Of a DNA stretch of 15,890 nt, positions 8,655 to 15,890 are shown one piece after another. Numbering within the stretch: the stretch's first letter is position 1; each line of letters begins with the position of its first letter. This DNA is from Lunasporangiospora selenospora. Taxonomy: Eukaryota > Mortierellomycota > Mortierellomycetes > Mortierellales > Mortierellaceae. Both the position numbers and the translations under genes were made by a program. The stretch is from assembly GCA_015680635.1 (NCBI GenBank), contig JAABOA010000281.1:1826-17715 (forward strand), written 5' to 3'. The notes below the pieces were generated by a model that was not told the origin of the DNA, did no database searches, and worked only from the letters and a program-made list of their open reading frames with translations.

Positions 8655-10340
8655 ATGGCAACGGCAGCGTCGGCGACCAAAGGACGAAGGTATGATCATG
8701 ACGAATTCATGGCATGCCATGCCCGACTTGTCAAGGGTCAACCATCGTCACTTCTTTCGTCCTCTTCAGCACCTGTTGTAATATCTTTTGACCATGATGC
8801 TGGAGGAACTCTCAAGTCAGGCGTGGGAAACCAAAACACAAGATCGTGGAGCTATGTGATACGAACCATGCTTGCCGGAGGCACGGCCGGTATTGCGGTA
8901 AGCTTGATCGCCGATCTGCTCGTCACTTTAAATTTTCATTTAGTGGACAGTGGAGACTCGACACTGCTCTCAACGCCATGTCCTCTTTACTTTCCCCACC
9001 AGTCTTCACTGTGGCCTTTTGTTTCGTCTCTTGCAATCTATTTCTAACAATGTACCACTTGTGTCGTGCTTTCGGATGCACCTAGGCCAAAACAGCAATA
9101 GCTCCGTTTGACCGGATCAAGATCCTCTTTCAAGCAAGCAACCCCCAATACTCGAAATATGCTGGTACTTTTTTCTTTTCGAGAAGACGTGGCTTGAAAC
9201 AAAGAGAAATTTCAGTCCTACTTTTCTCGCCTCGACTAACCAGTGCCTTTGATCATTGTTGTCTCATAGGAACACTGACAGGAGTGTTCAAAGCAGGACG
9301 GGACATCCAAAAGACAGTTGGACTCCGTGGTCTTTTTCAAGGAAACTTTGCGACTGTTCTGCGTATTTTCCCCTATGCTGCAATCAAGTTTACGTCCTAT
9401 GAACAATACCGCCATGTAAGCCGAAATACTGCAAACACTGATTCGACTGTGCTTAAAGGAAACAAACTTCAGAGAGGGTGCTAATATGAGGCGTTCTCTT
9501 TTTTCTTTGTTCCTCGGCCTACTCTTTAAAGCTCTTGATGCCGACGAGGAGAAGTGAATCGCCATACAAAAAGCTAGTTGCGGGCTCTCTTGCTGGTAAG
9601 TACACCCTTGGCGAACAGTCCCTAGGAAGGAAACCATAAATCCTTGGATTAGGAATATCCACTAACTACCGAAAAAATACTACCATGTGCTGGACATAGG
9701 TGTTACAGCTGTATTTTTCACATACCCACTGGATCTGCTCAGAGTCAGGACTGCCTATGAAACAGATGCCCCACGATACAGGGATCTTATTCTCCGAATC
9801 TATAATGAACCAGCCGCCAGAAAACGGGGAGCTCATCACTTGTCGTCGTCGTCTTCACCATGGATACCCACCTTCAAGCTCACCAACTTTTACCGAGGGT
9901 TCTTTTGCACGTTACTCGGTATGATTCCCTATGCTGGAGTAGCCTTTTTTACCCATGATATCTTGCAAGACTACTGTCGTGAACATATTCCATGGACTGT
10001 GATGCCAGTCCAACCTCAGTTGAACAGTGCGACCACAGACGATGACCCTTACCGCCCAAAGTTGCGCACAGTTGCAGAGCTGATGTGTGGAGGCATTGCA
10101 GGCGCAGCATCTATGACAGCCGCCTATCCTCTTGAAGTTCTACGTCGGAATATGCAAATTGCAGGCGCTCTAAATCCAGATACGTTTGTGGGCATGTGGG
10201 ATTCCTGTAAATCAATTTATTTGGCAAGAGGACTTCGAGGGTTCTTTGTTGGCCTGAGCATTGGGTATATGAAAGTAACGCCAATGATGGCGTGCTCCTT
10301 TGCGTCGTATGAGAAGATGAAGTCGTGGCTAGCACTCTGA
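8655..10340 (+). CDS. LEU5: Mitochondrial carrier, LEU5 / SLC25A16-type (coenzyme A transport)
   Basis: Inner-membrane carrier of the SLC25 family; yeast Leu5 and human SLC25A16/A42 are linked to CoA accumulation in mitochondria. Exons: 8655-8897, 9086-9164, 9270-9415, 9532-9595 and 9700-10340, giving 390 aa. Three Solcar repeats are visible, each with a PX[DE]XX[KR] signature: PFDRIK (88-93), PLDLLR (186-191) and PLEVLR (321-326). Each is preceded by a Gly-rich helix ([44 protein letters not shown]). GLRGLFQGN...IRIFPY-type sequence ([14 protein letters not shown]) after repeat 1 and [19 protein letters not shown] after repeat 3 fit the LEU5/SLC25A16 group. The ~50-aa N-terminal extension is Ser-rich and not conserved in appearance. 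The first in-frame ATG was taken as start. The acceptor of intron 3 (TTTAAAG) is less typical. SLC25A42-like or another CoA/ADP carrier is possible; the carrier assignment is certain, the substrate is inferred. Confidence 0.9.
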
Positions 10341-10580
10341 AAAAAAGAAAAGAAATAAAGCCATGTTGAATATCAAGCGCAAAAAAAGATAGAAGTATTC
10401 GAGGCATTGCAGAATGGCCAGAGTACCCGTACATCTGCAGTAATTAAGTACAAAGTATTACTGGTGCTTTCTCAAATTACCAGTCTCATCATTCAATAGA
10501 TGAGACTCTTCGCCGCTTTTAATTACGTGCCGCAACAAAGTGTTTGTGCGACTGTGCTATGGATATCGGTTGACTTCTAG
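10341..10580. other. Convergent 3' region between LEU5 and ERG6
   Basis: A 240-bp interval between two stop codons facing each other, so it contains both 3' UTRs. AATAAA at 10354-10359 serves LEU5. On the other strand AATTAAAA near 10518-10525 is the best ERG6 candidate. Transcripts probably overlap or nearly touch. Confidence 0.55.
10354..10359 (+). terminator. Poly(A) signal AATAAA of LEU5
   Basis: AATAAA only 13 bp after the LEU5 stop codon, in an A-rich stretch. It is unusually close to the stop but is the only canonical hexamer in the interval. Confidence 0.4.
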
Positions 10581-12464
10581 CTATACCGCCGGCTTTCTTG
10601 CAATAAATAAAAACATTGGCGTAAAGATCTGTAGCTCGCCACTCTCCAGGATTGCATCAGCACCCTGCTGGAGAATCTCGCCCACCTTGCTACTGCCAGG
10701 TGCCGCTATTCTAAGTTTCTCCAAGACTCGTACCATAAACGTAGTGATAGCACGTCCAGGTGTTGTTGTCCTCAAGACTGTAACGTAATCCCAAAAGGTG
10801 TTTGCGCTTCTAATATCGCCAGCCAGAGGGTAGTACCACTTGATCTTGTCGCTATTTTGAGTCCTATCTTCGGCTCGCTCGATAATGAAGCCAACGTTCT
10901 CAAGGGCTTGGATGCATTCCTTAATAGTCACCAACTTGGACACGCCATTGCCAATCTCAATGCCACGGACGATACGCTGATGCTCGGGATTATTGGGATC
11001 ATACTTGTCGGTCATCAGCCATTCATAGCACCCAAAGACACCACCTGGCTTCAGAACCCTGAAAGCCTCTCCATAGACCCCCTCAAGACTTGACGCATGG
11101 ACCGTAGCCTCGATAGCGTAGCATCTATCAAAGGTATTGTCCTCGAATGGCATTTTCATAAAATCACCCTTGAAGAATTCGCTCTTCTTTTCCAGATCTG
11201 ACAGAATAGCATATCGTTTAGCACGACTGATCTGATAATCGTTATTGTTGAGTCCAGTGACATGTGCACCTGTAAAGTGTCCAATCTCACGCGCAGGCCC
11301 TCCTACTCCGGATCCAATGTCGAGAACTCGGTGATGGGCCTGGATTTGCATATTCGCCGCAAGATAATGTTCATGTCTTGCAATCGCCTTTTGGAACGGC
11401 TCTCCAGGATGGAATCTACAAAAGTGGAATGAGGTTCCCCAGGCATACTATACGTCATTTGGGTAAGAGACAGTATGCGTGGTAAGTTTGGATGCTTCTT
11501 TCGTCATTGAGGGAAAGGAGAAAGGGGGTGGGGGGGTAGGTAGGAAGGAGATGTCCTACTCAGTCCCTATCGTTTAACCAGTCTTTTTGCCTAGTTGTGT
11601 ACTAAAGCATCACCATGCATGCCAGTATCAATTTATCCACACTCCAAGGAAATAGAACCGGAAAGCTCGGAAGACATGTCCCAAGGTTCTCTTCCAAGTT
11701 CTTCGAGATAGTAACCCCTCCCTACTGCCTTTTAGCTGTTGACGTCCAAACATAGCCTTTGCCCACACGCATTTGCTTTTCTTTTTCTTCTCCCTCCCCT
11801 CCCCCTTACCATTTTGTGCTACTGTCCATGCTTGCAAACATGGACAACTCCTGCATTAGTGTGGCCTTCCACAACAAAACTCGGACGGTTGTGTCACCTA
11901 CCAATCACCCCATCTAACCAAGAGGTAGCTGGCTATCCAAGAGACTTCCTTTCAAGCCCATTGCCTCCTTGCTCAATCTCTAACCAACCTCTCTTCGCCC
12001 TATCCTAACCCTTCCTTATCCTCCACCTGAGGAGTACCGGGATCGGTATCAGCCAACCACCAACATAAAAGAAAAAGAAAAAGAAAAAGGCCCATACATT
12101 GAGATCAAAGGAATTGTACAGAGAAAGAGACAACTATCAGTTCTCTGAGGTTGATGCCCCAGGATCTTACCTCGTAAAAGTCGGTTGCAAGATCATAAAA
12201 TGAGTTCGCGACTGTCTTGTAAGCGTCCACGCGTTCGTTTTTCTCCTGCTCGGTCTCGTCTTGGGTAGTTTCTGATTTCCAGTTGAGAAGGTAGTCCCCA
12301 ACAACAGTAGACTGATACGAGCGGTCTTTTTTATTCAACTTGGAGACGAAAGAATCTCGGTGGTGTTCCTCGTTCCAGCTGGTCCCGTGAAGAGTCTTGG
12401 ATAGCGCAAGGTCGTTGTGATTCTGACGGTTTGCGTCTACAGCGGGAACGGTTACGGGAGCCAT
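10581..12464 (-). CDS. ERG6: Sterol 24-C-methyltransferase (ergosterol biosynthesis)
   Basis: Transfers a methyl group from S-adenosylmethionine to C-24 of zymosterol or lanosterol in ergosterol synthesis, at the ER and lipid droplets. Exons (minus): 12464-12171 and 11447-10581, giving 386 aa; yeast Erg6 is 383. The join reads FYDLATDFYE + YAWGTSFHFCRF, matching the conserved sterol-methyltransferase block exactly, so there is no missing exon. The SAM-binding motif I is VLDIGSGVGGPAREI (139-153). Others are VTGLNNNDYQISRA (post I), DRCYAIEATVHA, VLKPGGVFGCYEWLMTDKY, and a C-terminal sterol methyltransferase domain with KIKWYYPLAGD and the end FTPMFLFIARKPAV. The start is the first ATG (MAPVTVPAVDANRQ), 143 bp downstream of a TATA-like box with no ATG in between. 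The 723-bp intron between residues 98 and 99 is large for this locus. Confidence 0.96.
11448..12170 (-). other. ERG6 intron 1 (723 bp)
   Basis: On the minus strand it runs from GTAAGATCC to ACGTATAG. It includes strong strand-asymmetric pyrimidine/purine tracts: a (GAAAAA)-type hexamer repeat at about 12069-12090 (pyrimidine on the ERG6 strand) and C/T-rich stretches on the plus strand at about 11775-11810 and 11940-12030. I see no embedded conserved ORF. Its size and position near the start make a regulatory role conceivable, but the sequence shows no proven element. Confidence 0.85.
12069..12090. repeat. GAAAAA hexamer microsatellite in the ERG6 intron
   Basis: AAAAGAAAAAGAAAAAGAAAAAGG: about three to four units of an A5G hexamer, within the ERG6 intron near its 5' end. 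On the ERG6 strand it is a CTTTTT pyrimidine tract. Confidence 0.85.
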
Positions 12465-12606
12465 GTGTGATTGGCAAGTGGAGGGTGGTAAATAAGGATT
12501 GGTGGTGCAATGATTGATGAAAAGGAAAAGAGAGTGGTAAGTGTAGATTTCAACAATAACAACAACAAAAGGGAAAAGTATTGAATGAAGATTAAAGCTG
12601 GGGGTC

Positions 12607-12612
12607 TTTATA
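12607..12612 (-). promoter_or_regulatory. TATA-like box of ERG6
   Basis: TATAAA on the minus strand in GATGATATAAAGACC, 143 bp upstream of the ERG6 ATG. No ATG lies between it and the start codon, so a leader without uORFs would result. There is no clear sterol-response element that I can name. Confidence 0.45.
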
Positions 12613-13747
12613 TCATCATGTTTACCATGCTCACCATGCTGCCTTGAGGGGTATTGGAGAAAATGGCTTGTCGGGGTCGCGCGGTCAATATCATGCATGA
12701 CTTGCAGGGATCAGTGAATGGTGTACTATCCTATCTTCCCTCACTGCCCGGCGCATTTTTCGCTCCTTGTATTACCAATAACCCTTGACTATCCTATGAA
12801 TTTGTCGTCCTCTGAATAGATGCATCACGCACTAACCAGCATGTCGTCGTCCACGACAGTCGCTCCCGCCTCTATCCCTGCGCTCTTTTCCGAAGCAAAA
12901 CAGCAAAAAATGTTTGGCAGGTTGGAAACACAATCATCGCCCTACTTTCTTTGACCTACTGCTATCTAACAGGTGGACCTTTCGTCACTCGTTCTGCTAA
13001 ACGACGAGAGAAACTCTGCACTACACCTATTGCGGATAATCTTCCATTGTAGCTTCTTGAGGAGGCAGGAGCCGAAAAGAGTGGAAAAGTAACCCGTACA
13101 CAAATATGAATTTACTCCTGGTCTATCTCAAAGGTGACCGAACAATAGAGTGTGTGTAAAGGCTTGACAAGAAAGGGCAAATATGATTGTCATTTTTTAC
13201 TGAAGTTCCTGTGGATTTCTTTCCTGTTACCCCTTTGTCTTTCTGCAAAAAACCTTACTCACGCTGTTAGTCTGCCTGGGGGTCCGAGACACTTTTAAAT
13301 AGCACTATCCGCGTTTATTCGCTGGTTTGTAATTCGGTCTAAACTTTTGACTGCTTATCAATGAACGGACCATCAGCTCTTTGTTTTAGAGACGATTACT
13401 GGTGAAAGGAAGATCAGTTCCGAGAATAGGTGAGCCTTTACTGTCGCTTTGTGACATAGCAGACTGACCTGGGTGGCAAACAGAAAAATGGCTCAAAGAG
13501 AGAGGGGTCTTCATACGACTAGATCCAGCGAATAATCATGAATTGAGGCGACCTACTAAAACACGGCTTTTGCTGAAATAAAACGTGTCATTGTGCATCT
13601 GCCGTTTAAAGGAGATTGAGCCCTTCGACCGCAGGTCGTTTTCTTCCTTTACAAAAGCTCGTATTTCAGGCTTAACACACAACCGAAGTTCATCGCCCTC
13701 TTCAGTGTACACTGGATAGAAATTTCGAGTCTTATCCCGGCCAGGAA

Positions 13748-13765
13748 CTTGGGTTTAAACCCAAG
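13748..13765. repeat. 18-bp perfect palindrome
   Basis: CTTGGGTTTAAACCCAAG is its own reverse complement (centre TTTAAA), within the ORF-free region. It could be a binding site for a dimeric factor or a cruciform/hairpin, or an accident of sequence. Confidence 0.85.
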
Positions 13766-13904
13766 GTTTAGAACGAGCAATCTTTTATTTCACAGCTGAC
13801 CTCATGGGAAAAGTCCTCAGAAGAATGCCGCCGCATTTCTAAAGTTTGAACATTTTAGGCAGTCAGATAACGAGGATAAGCGCTGTTGCGTGTTAGAACG
13901 GAAA

Positions 13905-13920
13905 GTCCAGTAGACTGGAC
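13905..13920. repeat. 16-bp inverted repeat with a 2-base loop
   Basis: GTCCAGT-AG-ACTGGAC, with perfect 7-bp arms, in the ORF-free region 140 bp from the palindrome at 13748. It is immediately followed by a run of G and G/C-rich sequence. Confidence 0.8.
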
Positions 13921-14071
13921 AAGGGGGGAGGGGCGCTGTCTACCCCTTTCCAAATTCTGTGGAAGGAAAAGGTTCTGGACCGAATTGCATGTCGTCTATG
14001 CAACCGAGCAAAAGGAGGGGAAAGATGAAATGTAGGGGCTGGTTGCATCCCCTCCCTTCCCTAATCGCATG

Positions 14072-14079
14072 TATAAAAG
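14072..14079 (+). promoter_or_regulatory. Isolated TATA-like box
   Basis: TATAAAAG in GCATGTATAAAAGTGACTTG, a strong match, but no ORF starts within the following 800 bp. If functional it would drive a non-coding transcript or a distant start of the gene at 14945. Confidence 0.3.
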
Positions 14080-14133
14080 TGACTTGAGGGAAAAACTGCA
14101 TGTTGGTGTTTTACTGCAGGGGGCCGACCTATA

Positions 14134-14150
14134 GGCTTTTCTAGAAAGCC
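14134..14150. repeat. 17-bp near-palindrome
   Basis: GGCTTT-TCTAG-AAAGCC, 6-bp arms around a short centre, 55 bp downstream of the isolated TATA-like box. It is the third inverted repeat in about 400 bp. Confidence 0.7.
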
Positions 14151-14944
14151 AACATTGTTGCTAAGGGACCAGCCCAATTGCCATCTCTCTTTTGCATTGT
14201 CATCGTCTTCTCCCCCCCCCTCTCCTCTTGTCCGCACTGAGCAAAAAAAAAAACGATTCGTAAGAGTAGAGATTGCATTTTTTTACATGACTAACAGTAG
14301 GAGACTGTAGTCTAGGGTAACGTGATTGTACTGCCACACTTTTCAAGTCGGATGATATTCTTCAACTTGTTCCCAGCTAGCAATCCTCTGTTGCAGATTA
14401 TCATTTGAACACATCGGTTTATCTAAGTGAGATTGTACTGAGGGGTTTCTGAACAACAAACACCAACCCTGTGCGTTTTCTCATTTCAAATGTATTAATA
14501 ATTTTAAAAGTACTGCCCACACTAGAATCCAAAGCGAACAACGCGCTGTTTAGTGTATAGCATTGCAGCAACTTTCAACTCTTAATACCACAACTGAGAT
14601 GATCAAATCGAGATCGAAGGATCAAAAAGTAACGTCACTATAAACGCTTGGTTGCCACAAGCCAATTATCCTGTTGATCAATGAGAGTTTCCAAGGATTG
14701 TTACCAAACATAATACAGGGCCGTAGGCACTCTTCGAGTAATCGGTGGTAACCCTCAGCTTATCCTTGAGCTCGCAATGATCGACGACTGCGTTGCATAA
14801 ACAGGAGTGCAGCAGGTCGTATCAGAGGCACCTTCTCAAAGCAAAAGGACCAATGGAACCTTTTGTCTACTTTGCTAACACTTGTTCCTTTTCTCTCTCA
14901 CAATCGCCTTCACTTCATCTGCCATTTTACACTCAACAAGAACA

Positions 14945-15890
14945 ATGGAGGGGACTCATTCGTTTCGCTTGATCGAAACCACGGAAATCACGGAAATCAC
15001 TCTCCATCACCGTACTGATGGACAGATCCTCGTTCATTGGGAGGATATTGAATGTGCTTTTCCTGGAGTGACTCCTATCCGCAATGGCATCTCGGTGCTC
15101 AAGTTTCTTCGAGGAGCAGATTACCAAAGGTAATAATGAAACCTTGAAATGGATGATGAACTCCTCTTGGCGAGAAAACATTTCAATATTTATTCTCTTC
15201 TTTCCTCATTCCTGCGCAAAGCATCAGCCAATGCTCTCAATCAATGGATGTACTGTTGTCAACCTCTGTTCAGTCAGTCCCAGTAAAATCAGGTCCAGTC
15301 GGCGGTCAAACTTGTGATCCAATTGGGGCTTCAGTGGCTGCTGCAGAGGCCACCTTTCCTATTTCAGTAACATCCACATCCACTAGCAACACTGACCCCC
15401 TCCACACACCACCAGACCCGGTATCAGGGATCATTGCTTCTTCCAAAGCTACATCATTCAAGCAGGTTGCGATGCAGGTATCAAGAAAGGAACGCGAAGC
15501 TGAGGTCGAGCAGCGATTCATCTCTCTTTTAACCCCTGAAGTTCAAGAGGCAGTTCGAGCCTCTTCGAACATCTACGATTACTTTGCCAAGATTCTAAAC
15601 GGCGATTATGAGAAGCAAGAGCTAAATAAGCACCTTCAGAGTTTTAAGGCTATTCTGATTCATAATACAAAGTTGCAGGATGAAATACATGCCAATCAGA
15701 AAGAAATGTATGCTAATCAGAAAGAGATGTATGCCAAGCAGGAAGAAGTAAACCAGCTGCAGAAAGAAATGTATGCCAAGCAGGAGGAAGTAAACCAGCT
15801 GCAGAAAGAAATGTCCGCCAAGGTAGATGAAGTAAAACAGCTGGAGAGGCAAGTGCTTAGCAATCAAGAAGAGATGAAAGAGATGCAGCA
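14945..15890 (+). CDS. Lineage-type protein with N-terminal WEDIECAFPGV domain and coiled coil; 3' end off the window
   Basis: Function unknown. Exon 1 is 14945-15129 (MEGTHSFRLIETTEI...), with donor AG|GTAATA. Exon 2 starts at 15222 or, with a better CAG acceptor, at 15228; both give the same frame and differ by two codons. The frame then stays open to the window end, about 280 aa so far. The first ~60 aa (TTEI repeats, DGQILVHWEDIE, CAFPGVTPIRNG) resemble, from memory, the N-terminal domain shared by a large Mortierella protein family that often continues into a coiled coil and a leucine-rich C-terminus; this needs a search. A Ser/Thr/Pro-rich linker follows, then a short helical block (FISLLTPEVQEAVRASSNIY), then a Lys/Glu/Gln coiled coil built of 21- and 42-bp tandem repeats. 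A 4-bp duplication near the exon 2 start may have shifted the ancestral frame. Confidence 0.7.
15694..15822 (+). repeat. Coding tandem repeats of the coiled coil (2 x 21 bp, 2 x 42 bp)
   Basis: Two 21-bp units (15694-15714, 15715-15735) encode NQKEMYA, then two 42-bp units (15739-15780, 15781-15822) encode QEEVNQLQKEMYAK and QEEVNQLQKEMSAK. A third, diverged copy follows (VDEVKQLE). Units are one and two heptads long, so length changes keep both reading frame and coiled-coil register. Confidence 0.9.

Larger units (their letters stand above)
12465..14944. other. Large ORF-free region between ERG6 and the coiled-coil gene
   Basis: About 2.5 kb separating two divergent starts. The first ~150 bp are the ERG6 leader and TATA box. 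From about 12700 to 14880 neither strand has an ORF of about 60 codons. I find no tRNA, 5S rRNA or snRNA signature. It contains three inverted repeats (13748-13765, 13905-13920, 14134-14150), C-rich runs (14212-14223), and a TATA-like box at 14072-14079 with no ORF behind it. The right end should hold the promoter of the gene at 14945; it is CT-rich and lacks a clear TATA box. Confidence 0.7.

Noticed and set aside
13735-13780. Possible tRNA or Pol III box B near GGTTTAAACCC
   Set aside because: No matching A box and no cloverleaf; the motif is explained by the 18-bp palindrome.
14340-14610. Possible box C/D snoRNA (GATGAT and CTGA-like words)
   Set aside because: The C box does not match RUGAUGA, and no terminal stem or correct C-D spacing is visible.
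15622-15867. 81-aa minus-strand frame that looks like a hydrophobic membrane protein with repeated LGIHFFLQLVYF
   Set aside because: It is the reverse reading of the tandemly repeated coiled-coil codons of the plus-strand gene; the repeats and hydrophobicity are by-products.

Overview
The window is nuclear DNA of an intron-rich fungus, most likely an early-diverging Mucoromycota species of the Mortierellaceae type. The support is: many short GT-AG introns (about 68-190 bp, with two long exceptions); a fungal ERG6; a SWI3 protein that reads more like animal SMARCC than yeast Swi3; an SR splicing factor with two zinc knuckles; and, at the right edge, the start of a protein whose N-terminal domain (motif WEDIECAFPGV) I recall as belonging to a large gene family of Mortierella genomes. 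The placement is inference, since no database search was possible.

Layout, left to right. (1) 1-3056, minus: SWI3/SMARCC-type chromatin-remodelling subunit, three exons, its 3' end beyond base 1. (2) 3057-4706: intergenic, with a small Cys-rich frame on the minus strand (3460-3693) that resembles a zf-4CXXC_R1 zinc finger, possibly a relic. (3) 4707-6401, plus: RRM + two CCHC knuckles + RS-rich tail, six exons, with a 530-bp last intron holding unusual in-frame RS/RG-like sequence. (4) 6716-8085, plus: two-exon DUF2358/C6orf136-like protein, probably mitochondrial. (5) 8655-10340, plus: five-exon mitochondrial carrier of the LEU5/SLC25A16 (CoA) type. (6) 10581-12464, minus: ERG6, sterol 24-C-methyltransferase, two exons split by a 723-bp intron, convergent with LEU5. 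(7) 12465-14944: about 2.5 kb that is nearly ORF-free, with several perfect or near-perfect inverted repeats and an isolated TATA-like box. (8) 14945 to the end, plus: the lineage-type coiled-coil protein, truncated by the window edge.

The genes do not form an operon or one pathway. They are ordinary eukaryotic neighbours: chromatin, splicing, mitochondrial and sterol housekeeping genes next to a probably fast-evolving lineage-specific gene. Genes 4 and 5 are adjacent, co-oriented and both probably mitochondrial, but nothing shows a functional link. Exon boundaries were set by reading frame, GT-AG ends and continuity of conserved motifs.

I see no CRISPR array, rRNA, tRNA or recognisable transposon. 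The most interesting points are the candidate alternative 3' exons in the SR gene, a 4-bp duplication plus splice shift in the lineage-type gene, the Cys-rich relic, and the structured ORF-free region.
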